Source: Polytrichum commune | Lineage: Eukaryota; Streptophyta; Polytrichopsida; Polytrichales; Polytrichaceae | Direction of reading: 5' to 3' | NCBI GenBank assembly: GCA_950295325.1 | Contig: OX485803.1 | Location: forward strand, 16,492,001-16,556,000 | DNA length: 64,000 nt | Shown: positions 48,094 through 61,110 of the stretch, piece by piece | How the letters are laid out: each line of letters opens with the position of its first letter | Position numbering within the stretch: position 1 is the first letter of the stretch | Notes under the pieces: model-generated | Database searches by the model: none | The model's input: only the letters and a program-made list of their open reading frames with translations | What the model was told of the DNA's origin: nothing | Program-made: the position numbers and the translations under genes

Positions 48094-51000
48094 CCTTTTA
48101 TTTTGGTTTTTTTTCTTTCACAACCAGCTACTGTATTATTACTTATATCGTTATATGAGTAAGATGACATTGCACTGTGTAAAGAAGAGTAATAGCACGC
48201 ACTAAATGGGATAATCACTGTAGCTACATGTCGGTCACTATTACATGTGGGATTCTTATAACCTATAATTCGTAAAGCTTGAATTTAGACAATCCTAGAG
48301 CTTACATGCTTACTTTGCCTTTGGTCGAATATTATTCTCACAGTGGGTTTTCTTCATCACCTTGTGCAGAAGGAAATCGTTTGTGTAGCTACAAGCTTCC
48401 TCTCGAGTTATTGTTTACAAAGTGGCTTCTCCTAGGATATGAAACACATGATTAGTTTGAGATAGTTAGCAAAATCCAAATCAAGGCCGTGGCCACTTTC
48501 CTCATAGATTTTGGATCTCAGATTCATATCTTATTCATAACAAAGCAAGGATTCTTGTTCTCATTAAATAATCAGACATTTATTTTTAAACATGTGTCTT
48601 TTTGATAATCCGTTCTCGCAACCAAACCTACTCACATTCCACTCATATGTAGTTGTCCAATCAAAGTAAGCAACCATATGGGGCACTTCTAACTTAAGTT
48701 AGTGCAAAGTTTTCATTAGGATCCGAGTGCAAAAAAGTTGGGTTCCAAAACACTCCTTGTTGGGCCAACATTTGGATACTAAAATGTTATTAACAATGTT
48801 GGGGGTTGACCCTTACACAAATATTTTGGATCGGAAGGTAAAGTTGTTTTGGGACTTGTGATTCTAAAGAAATTACCATATTGACTCACGATATCATGGA
48901 GACTAGAACTTGGACTAGTTTCTAGCTTGAATCAAGCAAGCAATGGTTCTATATTGTAGATATGGTCAAGATTTATTCAAAGAGCCCTCACTCATCATCA
49001 TCATCATCCATTCAATTGTTTGAGCACAATGATCCCTCAAAGTTTGTATTCTTGTGACATTCAAATCATGCTCGAACTTGTCCAAAGGGAGTTTATATTG
49101 GCACGCCTTCTCACAAGCTTCCAATGAGCTATCACCATCTAATTATAGTGAGGCCACAAAAAAGTACACACATGCATTGTGATGAATGTTGCTTATATCT
49201 TCCTCAACTCTTGCTCGAGTCTTGGTCAAATGTCGCAAATGAAGGAGTTTGTCTTGCTTGCCTAGTCAATAGTTTTTTCAAAACAAGCTCTCATTCATCA
49301 TTGGATTTGTCACACATGAACTTGCAATGATGGATTGAAGATGATTCTTGAAAAGCGGTTGAGAATCATTGATGAGATTGGTGGCCATAATGTAGGTGAT
49401 ACTATATTATGGCTTTGACATCGGTCTTGACTTTGAAGTTTCGTTTTCCAAACCAAGTGAAACATTGTCTTGAGTTGAGACTACGACAAATTTGTGCAAC
49501 GTTGTTTTGCGAGTTTTTGGACTCAACCCCTCATGTAAACATCTTCAATCTAATTCTTAGCTCAATCAATACCATGTGGATGTCGCCCCCTAGTTTAGTG
49601 GCTCTTGAGCAATGGAGCACAAGTCTCATTTCAACACCACGTACCATTATTATTACCATTACTGCTTCAAATTATGACGATAGTTGGAATGGCAATAATC
49701 ATCGGAGACATTAAGCCACTTATGGATGATAATGGGATTCTCATTTTAAGGTAGATACATTCATCTAGTTTTTGCAATTTCATCCATTGTTAAGATTTTT
49801 TGGGATGTTTGTGGCAAATTCGTCCATGGAAAAATGAAAACATTCAGTTTTGTATTCTTGGAACTGTAATTTGGCTTAAGAGTATTGGATTGCCACGTAC
49901 CCAATATTTTGCTACAAGTTTTCAACGAGCCCATGTTTTCATTCTAATGAAGGTTGAAGTATTGTGCATGGTTGATTTAATGGTGGGACATTTATACATA
50001 GTTCATCCCATGTAAACATTAAAAAATGTATTGAATATATGCAACAAAAAAAGAAGTCTACACCATGTACATATATAGAGAGAGAGACTCAAAGTCAATC
50101 TTGCAAGAAGTCAACACGATACAGCTTTTTACCCGCTTGTTATAGACTTGCATTGCCTCCAAAATTGTACTAGGACTTTGCTTTGTTGATTATTTTTATG
50201 TGTAGGCATTGTGGTACTTGCTATTTTTCAATCATCATCGTCATAAAGTAGTGTGTGTGTGTGAGTGTCCAATTTTGATGTGAATTTGTTTGTACAAGTT
50301 AGTAGCTTTTCTTATTGGAGGGAATATGTCAATGAAAGGTTTACGGTGAGTCCCACTTTTGCTTTGAGCTTATCCGCATTGTTGGAGGTAACTTTTTGAG
50401 GCATCGATACGTATTTGAAAATGTGCATGTGAGCATTGAGCATTGGCTATATTTATTCATGTTTTACATCAAATGGGGAAAAAACGTTATTTGATAATAA
50501 TCATTAAAATACCTCACATTACACTAGCAAACTATCTTCACAAGGTAACCACAAACCAAATGCCAATTTTGAACTTTTGAAGGTTTATAGGACCTTCTAA
50601 CTTACTTTGTTTCTTCATTAATTATTGATGTTTTAATGATGGAGTTAGACCCCAACTAAACAAAGTTGGTCCAATGAACGCCAAGTTTCATCTTCGCTTT
50701 ATCGCAAACCCATGATCTAGTAACAGGGTGTAAACATGGTAAAGTGGACCAAAATAGTGCTCCAGTATACTAAAACCATTATTTATTTGGTCAAAGGTCT
50801 CAAAGTAGTAGTAAAGTGTTGTTCAAATTGGAATTTCTTTTATGATGACCTCTGTTGTTGTGTTAAATACTCAAATGTAGAATATCAAGTTGAGATCTTC
50901 AATACTTATCATTAAACGTGATGCTCAAAAGAAAATAGTTGAGTCTGGTTTTGGACGTAGACTTCATGACCTTAACTATTTTAAAGTTGGAATTTTTTCA

Positions 51001-51356
51001 TATTCCTTGAATTCATTATGTACTTGAGGGCATCATCACAAAAGTTTGTAGAAAACCATTAATGTAATGTAATTTTAATGTATTTTAACAAAAAATTAGG
51101 CAATCACTTGTTCAATATGACCTACTTGCACATCGCTCGCACCGTGTTCTAAAATATGTAGACTTTTCTTGGATTTTTTCCTATCATCAAAAATTGCTTG
51201 GCTTTGTTGATCAATACCATTTTAAAACGTCTATGATCTTTTTCTTCACAAAATTCAAAGTCAGTATATAAAATTGAATCATTTTCACTTAACACTAGGC
51301 ATGGATCATGAGTGGTCCACTTTATTGTGCTTGCACCCAAGTTCGACAATACAAAT

Positions 51357-51431
51357 ACAAGAATAACATCTTAACGACATTGATTGGAACATATGATGTT
51401 CCAATCAATGTCGTTAAGATGTTATTTTTGT
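51357..51431. repeat. Perfect 31-bp palindrome with a 3-nt centre
   Basis: 51362-51392 is the exact reverse complement of 51396-51426, separated by ATG. One mismatch outward, the arms match four more bases. No TIR-like ends, coding sequence or target duplication. As RNA it would form a very stable hairpin, but the loop is too small for a typical plant microRNA precursor. Confidence 0.9.
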
Positions 51432-51666
51432 TCCTTAGTTTTATCCTACAATGTGTTAGAATATAGTACTACAAATCTCGCGTGTGTGTGTGCATATAAC
51501 CTATGTTGTAAGATAAATGACATTATCTACCACTAGACGAAATTCTTGAACGTTACAATCCCACTATAAACCACCCTTTGGAAAAACAAAAACATTGTAA
51601 TCTTTGTATAATGAAGTATGTTGAATCCCCTAACTAACACATCAAACCACCCATGCACATGTGCAG

Positions 51667-51690
51667 AATATATATATATATATATATATC
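51667..51690. repeat. (AT)n microsatellite
   Basis: About 11 uninterrupted AT units. Confidence 0.95.
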
Positions 51691-52242
51691 CATGTTTGAC
51701 TAACTCCATTGACCATGTACTCCCATGCTAGCATAGATAACATAAAGTTAGAGATGCCTCCAAGATAACATGAAACATTGATTTTTTTTGAGTGGTGTAA
51801 CGGATAGGCACCACTCTACAACCGGGCAATTGTACGTGTTGTCCACCATTTTATTTTATTTTATTTTATTTTTGGCTATGTAGAGGTTTCTTTGGACGTT
51901 GTTTTTCACGCGCATTGTGCTACACTATTTATGGTATTACTATCCGCATCATGCTGTGACTTTGTAAGTACATTTTCATTGTCATATACTAACATGAAGT
52001 ACATACATGTATTGTAAAATATTGCACAACATAATTTACTTCGATTTGAATACAATAAAACAAAACCTTTGCACAATGTGCAACTCCAAATAGTAAGTGA
52101 CACCAAATACTAGGAACAGTCTGCCTTGTACCCAAGTACACACACTTAAATCACCATTTGTTTTGCAGCCTTTTGTTGCATAAAGTGGGTTTCCACTTCT
52201 AATATAGGTCATAGTTGTAGAAACTCCTATATAATAATGCAT

Positions 52243-52281
<39 letters not shown>
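52243..52281. repeat. (GT)n(AT)n compound microsatellite
   Basis: Nine GT units pass into ten TA units, 30 bp left of the 504-bp TIR element. Confidence 0.95.
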
Positions 52282-52312
52282 CGCGCAACGAACGTGGAGA
52301 ACTGGCCGTTTA

Positions 52313-52816
52313 GGGCCACTTCACACATAAGCCAAGAGCTTTGACTATGAAATTGTGAGAGCCCAAAAGAAAGTGTCCAAAGACTGTCCCAACACACCTC
52401 CAACATCATGTAGAGTGGTCACATACCCTCAAGTGTAGTGTGAAGTCATTTGTGACCAGGCCCTCAACCAAATGCTATTTCATTGAATTTCTATTCCTGC
52501 GGATCCTCACACCATGTTAAAATAGGATAAATCAACGGTTGTGAGTGTTCAGAATACCGTGGTCTCCCGGTTTTATGTTAGGCCTACCTCCAAGAAGTGG
52601 TTTTTGAAAATAGTTTAAGTAACCATGAAGCATGATCCATTCAATGCCATGTAAGAATCCATGTGGACTTTACATCCATCTTGCATTCACTTTCTTACTC
52701 CTTCGGTCCCTCAAGCGTAGTGTGAAGCGAACTTGGACCGGCTCCGTCTTTTCCACCAATGAGAGTGCTTGAAGTGTACTGGTCATGGGCTCTCAGTCTT
52801 GTGTGTGAAGTGGCTC
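52313..52816 (-). mobile_element. 504-bp TIR element (GGGCCACTTC family), complete copy with TTA duplication
   Basis: Ends GGGCCACTTCACACATAAGC and GTGTGAAGTGGCTC form imperfect TIRs of about 36 bp, flanked by TTA at 52310-52312 and 52817-52819. It interrupts an ACCGGTT-rich repeat whose uninterrupted relative at 15,398 reads GGTTAGTTACAGATGAACCGG across the junction. A 3-bp TTA duplication with GGG-starting TIRs fits PIF/Harbinger (Tourist) non-autonomous elements. No transposase frame. Confidence 0.85.
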
Positions 52817-52819
52817 TTA

Positions 52820-52990
52820 GTTACGGATGAACCGGTTGAGTTCGAGAATTAAGCGGTCCAAGTTCATGACTTTAGGGAATTTACTCATTGTTTTGGAGGA
52901 ATATATGGAATATACCTTGGAGCAATGAAAGCAATAAAGAAATGAAAGCTTCACTTTAAACCATTCTTGGGCATGACCGGGATCGATTCC
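52820..52990 (+). repeat. ACCGGTT-rich dispersed repeat, copy 3, interrupted at its left edge
   Basis: GTTACGGATGAACCGGTTGAGTTCGAGAATTAAG...GTTTTGGAGGAATATATGGAATATACC matches copy 1. Its left continuation (GAACTGGCCGTTTA, about 52299-52312) lies on the far side of the 504-bp TIR element. Confidence 0.7.
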
Positions 52991-55900
52991 CATCAAAGTA
53001 CAACACACAAATCACACTCTACTAATAGTTTCAAGTATAAGGTAGCCGTGAATATTTTTCTCTCTGCCCACTTCTCATTCATTATTAAACACACAATTAG
53101 TGCGAGATATTTAGCAAATGTGAATCATGCCCATAGCCATTTATCTCATAGTTCTAAAAGTTGGTATAAATATTGTACTCATTATCTAAGTAAATGTTTC
53201 TCGTGAGCAACAAGTTGTCATATAGGTGTCCTCAATTATGTTGAATATTGAATCTAGAATGGTTAGTATAATCCCTACGCATAGTGTGATATCTTTCAAA
53301 CACGTGTTTTTTTTATGTGTGTTTTTAGATCCACACCTAACCACATACCCAATTTATATATAGGTGTCCAAATTATTGTTGGGTTGGATTTGGGCACATC
53401 TACCTTACTGATGGAACTATAAAGAGATATGTGGTGGAAAAAATTGAATGTTCATGAGATTCATGAAATGATATGGCATTCATGAATTGATTGTACAATC
53501 AAAATGGTAGGCCAATGACGTCTTGGAATTTGAATGTTTAAGTGAACGATGAATATCAAACTCCAACATTTTAATCAAGCTTTGTGATCACTGGTCATAT
53601 TGTGGGTGCTTTTCACTCCACAAACATTTCTAAACATGGGGCCGGCTTGGGAAATGTCTCGTCAAGTGATCATTGCAAATTACATAGATCATCATGTCAG
53701 TTCTCTTAAATGGAATAGAGATGCATGAAACATTAAAAAAACCATATTAGAAATTATTTTCCTCTTTTAATGGTCACGTAGCCCCTTCCCAACTGTGTTC
53801 AACTTAAGACTTAAAACAATCGATTCTTTTTATTGTTTTTAAGAACTACTCCAATTTCATCAACATTCATGTCTTTCCGGTGTCCAATCTTGACTCCAAG
53901 TTGTATTAGTTACCACTGTCATCTATCTAGGTACCATAGAGGACTCTCTATTCCAAAAAAATATCATTTTTTAATAAAATTTTTTGCCACTTGTCAATCC
54001 TACATTGGTTGGGGCATTTGAATCCGGTTTTGGAAACTACATTCCAGCACTAGTAAAAATGAAATAGGGCGCCCTCTACAATACCGGATCAAGAAGCGTG
54101 ACCATGTAAGATCCACATTCTAACCTTATGTCTTGGTAGCATTCCTTATTGAAATGAAATCATCAAGACTCGAGTCTCTCATGTTTCCATGCTAAAAAGT
54201 CTTTGTAGAGGACGAGCATGCAATTCGAAGGGGAAGTTCCCTTTTTTAACCTCGTCAAAGTGTAATTCGAGTGTCATGTACTACATGCTCCCTTTGTTCC
54301 CTATGCCATTGCCATGCATTAAATGTTAAAGTTTGCAATGATAACCTTTGGTGTTGACTAAAGCCCAAAGGGTACTTCCTTACGCTCTTGTGTTTACTCA
54401 ACAATATATTGTACATAGTGAAGTAGAAAGGTGGGTGGGTGATGCATGAAGGGTTTCAATAGTGGATGACCGCATGTGAGACTTGTGCATGTCATGTGCT
54501 TAAAACCGGCCAAAATTTGTCCCTCACACATCCTTTCATGGTTGAGATAGTTTAATGTATTATCCCAATGGTACATGTCCTCGAGAGGGTTCTTTGTAAT
54601 CCATGACATTGAGGCGAGAAGTAATTGTGAGTATTTAGGCACCTCTCATCCATCTATGTTATAAACTTGATGTCTACTATGAGGTTATGGTTTATTAGTT
54701 TTATGTGTCTTGCTAGATCAACTCCTAAATTTGATTCCTTTACATTTTATAGCATGTATTATACTTTGGGTTTAGTGTATGTAGGCCATTTGAAGTTTGT
54801 GAACTCATTGGGTTTGAGTGTTGATTTCTACAAATGGTCATTGAGATATTACAAAGTGCATTTCCCTTAGCACATAATTTAGTTGAACGCCGCGCTTACA
54901 CCATGATTTTTCTTATTTATTTTCTTTGTTACCATGTTGATGTCCAATTTCTACAATAGATTGCACTATGTATTAATTACAATTAATTGCACTATATATA
55001 GAGTACAAGGGATAATGACAATATACGTTTTTGACAACTACATTGGGGTACACACTTTGGGCATTGGGTATAAAAATTACCCCTCATTATGGGTCCTAAT
55101 GTACAAAAGTCTCTTTGACATCACTACAAAGGGAAGGCATATCTTGCACCAATAGGAGCACACATAGGTACTTTTGGCAGTTAGATGCTATTTTGTTTTG
55201 ACCCTCTCATTTTGGTTGAACTCCAAGGTTATTTAGGATTGTGACCACCAAATTTCCCTTTGTCTACAAGTCGAACACATATATGCAAAAGACTCAACAA
55301 CAAAACACAACAATGTGTAGGAACCCCCTACCATGTTTAGTCAAGCTTGAGCTTTTAATAAAAATTGAGCAACACCAATGTTTTATTTTTTACTCCAAAA
55401 TTGAGTTTACACACACATCTGAATTCCAACCCTACATGTGGCTTTTGATGAACTTAGTCCCCAAATTTGAGTTGGCTACCTAAACTTTGTTGGACCAAAT
55501 GATGCCAAACATTCTCCCCTCACTATGCCTTCAACCTAGCCTCTTAGCTCCCATATGTAATGTTTGCCATACTCTTACATCTTACTGATTTTTGTAACTC
55601 TAAAATCGTCATGCCACTCTAAAGGCCATGTAAAACTCCTATGAGAAAACAATAATTCTTTCAACATACCTCTTCTTAATCCACACCTCCCCTTGATTCA
55701 ATCCAAACTCCTCCGATTTAGCACACAAACCTTGCCTTCACATGTGTTGTGTTGTGTCCGTATTGCGCGATCTAGCTCACAACTACTTCATTATAGGCTG
55801 ATGTAGGTCACATTTGGGAACACCTAGAGAACTCTTGGTAATGCCCACAATGAATCCAAATGCCTCAACACTCGTGCTCTTTATTGCTAAGCCATGGCCA

Positions 55901-56295
55901 TGTGTACTTTCAAGTGCATTCGTGTCTACAAATTTAGGGATAGCCAGATGTTGCATGGAACCAAATGTTGCCGTGCGCGGAGAGATCACTGTCAATATTT
56001 GAGAAAACTACATGGTTAAAATTTAGGATTCATTTAATTTGAAGGGGAGAAATTATATGTAATTTTTAGGGCTACTGTAGGGTACATGAAACGATACATA
56101 ATCTATTATATATAAAGTAGGCTATGTGTAGTATTGATTCTTATTATTAAGTGAGCCTTGACAAATAAGGGGTGTGATTTTTTTTCTTTTCTTAGTAGGG
56201 TGAGTTAGTTGCTAAATGATAATATCTTATAGATGAAAAATTGTGACGTCGTTGCTATTTTCTAGGATGAAGGGTGGATGACAAGGGTTTTCTCC
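52991..56295. other. AT-rich intergenic, nothing recognised
   Basis: No frame with family features and no clear repeat partner. The Tourist-like MITE begins at its right edge. Confidence 0.55.
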
Positions 56296-56298
56296 TTA

Positions 56299-56618
56299 GG
56301 GCATCGCCAGTGGATCTAGGTAAAGCTCACTGTAAACCAAAACCTATCTTTTGACTGAACTAAATTTGGAGGGAGTGTGGGAGGATCTTTCCATTTTTAA
56401 GCAAGATTTGGTGCACTCCCTCTAAATTTTGAAAATGTGGTGTTTTCAATGAGGGATTTCACCTACGTCAAATTTTTACAATTCTTTTTTCTTGAGAAAT
56501 ATCTCACGTTTATTTAGGTGTGCTTCTAATGATGGTAATTTCAGTTTCTAATTTTAGTTCAGTCAAAAGATAGGTTTTGGTTTGCAGTGAGCTTTACCTA
56601 GATCCACTGGCGATGCCC
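56299..56618. mobile_element. 320-bp Tourist-like MITE, TTA duplication, ~66-bp near-perfect TIRs
   Basis: Begins GGGCATCGCCAGTGGATCTA and ends with its reverse complement. The inverted match runs about 66 bp with one mismatch (position 35 of the arm). TTA flanks it exactly (56296-56298, 56619-56621). The interior is AT-rich and non-coding. GGGCAT-type ends and TTA duplications are typical of PIF/Harbinger-derived MITEs. Near-identical arms suggest a young insertion. Confidence 0.92.
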
Positions 56619-56879
56619 TTAGCCTTGCATTCTGTGAGCCCAATTATGTGCCCACATGTCAACTTAAACTTTAAAAATATCAAAATCATTAGGAGTGGCA
56701 TGTACTTGGAGCTAGTTGAAAGTTAGAAAGGATTGAAGTTTCAATGTTTAGAGTGAGTTAAGTTAAAGGGCAACACTAGGAGTAATTAAGGGTAAAAGGC
56801 ATAAAGTAATTAAGTGTTTCATTTTAGGGGTCAAAGTAGTCTAGAGGCCAAGGGTGCAAGTGGCCAAGGAAACTCTCGG

Positions 56880-59800
56880 GAGGAGCCAACTAAAATAAAA
56901 GAGGTCAGCTGAAAAACCGTTGAGCAGGGAGGGGTCCCGAGAGCTCTTGGGATAAGCTGTCATTCGGTGTGAGGTCAAGCAAAAGAAGAGCTGGTAGCCA
57001 GGGCGCGGCGAAGCCCTGCTAAGAGAGGGTTTTTTCCTCCTGGGTGGATGCGGCATGATGCTGTCATCGAAGCAACTTGAATGTTACTCAATGATAGACC
57101 TTGCTGGTAAGGCGACTGGTGAGTGGATGCTAGTTAGGGAGAGCGCTGGAATCAGATGGGGAGAGAACATGGGACGGTGGAGTTCGGCAAGCCTAGAGCG
57201 GAGTGCGAAGAAGGAATTGGCATCAGTCGGGCGTTTGCTACAGGGGTCCTATTTGGGCAGTGACCAAGCTCTTATTCGGCGAAGGGGGCAGATATTTACA
57301 TGTCTGCCGGTGCTTTGCAATGCCGAGTGCAATGCCGCAGAGGCCGCTCAATGCCAACCGCTCAGCTTGTGGGTCGGAGAAGAATTGTGGGAATCCGCAT
57401 TGGCTGATGTGGGCAACTCCGTCATCTTCACTCAAGATTCACTGATGCCTGGAAGAGATGAGGCCACTGGGAGGCAGCTGGGTGGATCTCTCAATGGGAT
57501 GAATGCTCAACAGTAAACTAAGGACCTGTGAAAACTGCACGGAGCAAGAGAGGAGGATTTGGAAGGAGTGCCGCAAATTGCAGTCTATGGCAAGGAGAAA
57601 TTGAGGCGTCATGGAAGTTGGTTGCTGACCGAAGTGGTGGACGACTCCTCACTACTTTGCACCAGTACTTCGGCAGACATTTGAATTGGGAATTGATAAG
57701 TCTGCCCCGCCTCCTCGGGTGGCATAGGGTGTATAGTTGTGGCAAGGGCGTTGGGATTGCTTAGTTGGTCTGAGGTGCTCAAGGGTGAGAAGCAGTTGGG
57801 TACATGTTCATATGCACAGCTCAGTTGTCGAACTCAGTGGTTGGCATTCCGGCGAGCTATCTTGGCTTGGAGCTCAAGACTGGGTAATATGTGGTGAGAT
57901 TTAGTCTTGTATTCGGACATCTGGGAGCAAGGTCAAGTACATGAGTGCTAAGAAGGAGATTAGTGGGTGTAGAGTGAGTAATTGTTTGATTGAAGGGTTG
58001 AGCATAGGCAACCAACTGTACAAGTTGGTGTTGCCTCGATGCCAACATGAATTAACTTAGGTTAGTGAGTAAGGCCCAAGTGGGAGGTTGAACATCGATG
58101 AGTAACAGTGTGGCAAACACAACGGGTGACCTTGGTGTGGCTAGTGACCCACATTTAGGGTAGCTCATTGTAGGGGGTTTGAAGGCGTGAGTGTGGTATG
58201 TGAAATTTGAATGCGTAAGAGTGTTGGCAACACTCACAAGGGAGAAGAGCATTTCTAAATGCTTGCAACCTTATTTCCTTTTGAGTAAAGTTGTGTGTGC
58301 GTTATTCGTCTTGTTGGCATGTTGGGTGCCGAGTCCCAATAGTGAAGTGAGATGATTTGAGTGCATGTAAGCCATAGGCCGCCACCCGGACTACGATGCA
58401 TAAGGGTGGAGGTTTAAGGCTCACACATTCTCTTTGCTCAAATGAAAGACATGTTTGAGGGTTTTGCATACCTTCATTCCCATGCGGCCATGGTTAGAGA
58501 AGGCTTTGGTCTAGATCATTTACAAATCTCGTCCATTTCAGGTTGTGTGTAGCTAGGGATGGATTGGGCATTGCAATTATCCTTTGCAACTTACCTTTGC
58601 GTAGTGAGCTGGTGATCTATGTTAGTTGCGTGGGGGTAGGTTTTAGCTTCGGCCTTTAATTTATTCTTTGCAACTTACCTTGGGCCAGTTTTTTGTTGAT
58701 GTTGTTTGGGGTTAGGGTTTGGCTTGGGCCTTTCATTTGTTTTTGTAACTTACCTTGGGCCGGTGATCTAATGTTGTTGCGTGCAGCTAGAGTTTGGTTT
58801 GGGCCTTGCATTTCTTCTTTGTAGCTTACCTTTGCTCTTCTTAGGCAAAGATTATGTGGTTGTTGCGTGAACACTTGTAGATCTCATCAGCCGTCAATCT
58901 ACAAATGCGTTTTATGTTTTTGGTTTGTATTTATGTTCTTGAACATTGGTGATTTAGGGTATAGGGTGCGTAATGTTATTGAATGTTAAAGTCTTCTCGT
59001 TAGAGCACAAATGGAGCAATTTGGAGATGATTGGCCGATTATTGCAAAGAAGGCCGAGTCTTACGCCGACCTCAAACTCAAGTTGGAAGACGATGGCGTT
59101 GTAGATTGGTTGTTCCTATTTTGGATTCTAGAAGACAAAGTTAGGATTAATGTGATGCTTAAGAAACTTAACACCATCTTGCCAGAGATGCACATTATTC
59201 ATGTGGGCGGTTTATATTGGTGAGGGGACAACATGATGAGAGTTTGACGTCATTGGAGTTGTGCGGGCGATGTCGGTGGATCCATCCCGATGAGTTCATG
59301 CGGCACCATTTCCTTGCCAACTTTTGTTACCTCAACCACAGTTGGATGACCCCACATCCCATCTTTACCTTGTGATATCGCATTGCGCCACTCAAGGACT
59401 TCTCAGAGTTGGAGTTGGAGATTTTGGTGGACTTGTTCATTCGCAACACCACCATGGAGATAGACTTTGCGTGCATGTGAGCCCAAAATAAAGGCCCACA
59501 TGTGTTTTTAAGCCTTGAAGTTATACAAACGTGGGCTTGGATCTCCTATTAAATGTTCAAAACATAAAAAGAGTGTTAAATTGAATTTTAAGGTAGGATA
59601 AGCTGTAGACTAGATTGTTAGTATGTTAGTATTAATGTGTGAGGTTGAGATTTTAGGAATTAGTTAGTCGGGTTAATAAGGTTGGGACCTTGAGGCTCGA
59701 TGAGCCGAGTGGATTGGGTTAATATGGGCATTGTTAGTGTTCGTTTTAGGGGGGTCCACTGGACCCTAACATTTTCTGGATCCAGGGACTATGGGGTGGT

Positions 59801-61110
59801 TGAGGCAAGCTTCGGAGCTCTCTAGGACTCTCTCAATGAACAGAGCCGTCGGGCTGCTGGCCTCGGAGGGGCGGGGAGCAGAGTGGGTAACGATTCTCGG
59901 CCCGCGGAGGTGAGGGATGATTGATGGGTAGCGGGGAGGTGCGCACAGAGGCAGAGGTGGCTTGAGCTACCAAGGGCATCCTAAACCAACAGCACGGTGG
60001 GATTAGAGGTTGGAGCGGTGTGGGTAGGCCGCCAGGGCTTCAAGGGGAATTGGGTCCACTGGCTTAATCCAGCGGCATTGAGTCGGCTGCACCAACAATG
60101 TAGCAGGGATTCAGGTAGGATTATGCTCACTTCAATTGGATGATTTCCCAGGTGCGGCCATGGCCATGAAGTCAGGCAAGGTTGAAGGTCCTGGTTGAGA
60201 ACGGCGAAAGGCGGCATTGTTCGGACAAGGGCCCTGGGTGGAATTTGAGTTGTGAGGAGGGTGCCTCATTGAAGCCCAAGTTGGATTCATGGGCATGAGG
60301 ATGTTCAATCTGGATTGGTGTTAATGCCCACATTGGCTGGCATCGAATCTAAGAATGAGAAGGGAAAACCAAAGGTTTAGGAACGCCTCGTAACTGCATC
60401 CACGTAGAACTGCAATGGCGGGGAGTTGTGTCCGAGAGCTGGGTCAGCTCGGATCCTAGATGGGTGAATCTGCTGGGGATTAAGGAGCTGGGGTTAGTTC
60501 AGGAGGAGAAATGGCAGGAACTGCAGATTAATCTGCACCGAGTAGACTCAATCCACGGTGAAGCAGCAAGCGTTCGAAACCAGGGCCAACGGTTGGAGGG
60601 GCATGTAGGGAGTATGGATACTGGCTAAGGGCCTGTAATGAGGTGCCAGGGCCGGCAACTGATTGTAACCAGGAAGGGGAAGTTTTCACCGAGGCACCCA
60701 AACTCTCAAAACCAACAGACCAATCGAACAGAGCTTTAGTTAGTGCTCACTAGTGGGAGGGGAGATTTAGGGATTGACCTAAGTCATACACATGTGGCCC
60801 AACAGTTAACAAGGGCCAAGTATGGACTTACCTTAGGATTGATGTGGTACATAGATAGTTAAGGGGTTAGTGCCAATGATAGATTAGGGATAATAATGTG
60901 AATGTGTGGTGATAATTATGGGGGAGGAGTATTTGTGAGTACTCCAAGCCTAGTGGCTTTTAAATACAAGTGTGGTTGTTTTGATTGTTATTATCTGAAT
61001 ACTGGTGGCTGGGCTATATCGGACAAGAGGGTTGGTGAATGTATGTGAGCTATGAGCTCCCACCTGGACTACGACGCTTAAGGGTGGGGGTTTGTGGCTG
61101 ACAGTGCACG
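56880..61110 (+). other. GC-richer block, unrecognised, possibly decayed non-coding retroelement sequence
   Basis: Clearly richer in G+C than its flanks, and G-rich on this strand. A 153-codon open frame (57055-57516) and a shorter one at 59011-59223 (MEQFGDDWPIIAKKAESYAD at its start) resemble no family I know. Downstream of the latter, shifted frames still read as protein-like (CGRCRWIHPDEF, FSELELEILVDLFIRN) to about 59480, so it may be a decayed gene fragment. A ~55-bp block (CCACCCGGACTACGATGCATAAGGGTGG and relatives) occurs at 58371-58425 and 61049-61103 in direct orientation, suggesting two related elements or LTR-like ends. Function unknown. Confidence 0.35.
58540..58850 (+). repeat. 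Degenerate minisatellite, about four copies of a ~85-bp unit
   Basis: The string TTTGCAACTTACCTT(G/T)G with variants recurs at about 58583, 58668, 58745 and 58820. It is preceded by GGCTTGGGCCTTTCATTT-like and followed by GGCCGGTGATCTATGTTG-like segments. Copies are diverged. Confidence 0.7.

Larger units (their letters stand above)
48094..52290. other. Intergenic, nothing recognised except the 51.4-kb palindrome
   Basis: AT-rich. Frames at 49124-49714 and 49800-50015 are open but without known motifs. Confidence 0.5.

Noticed and set aside
51357-51431. MicroRNA precursor
   Set aside because: The stem is perfect and the loop is only 3 nt, unlike plant precursors; no flanking structure was seen.
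52975-53005. tRNA T-arm-like string GGGATCGATTCCC
   Set aside because: No acceptor stem or anticodon arm can be built around it.
57055-57516. 153-codon + strand frame as a gene
   Set aside because: GC-rich context lowers stop frequency, an overlapping frame is also open and no family feature is visible.
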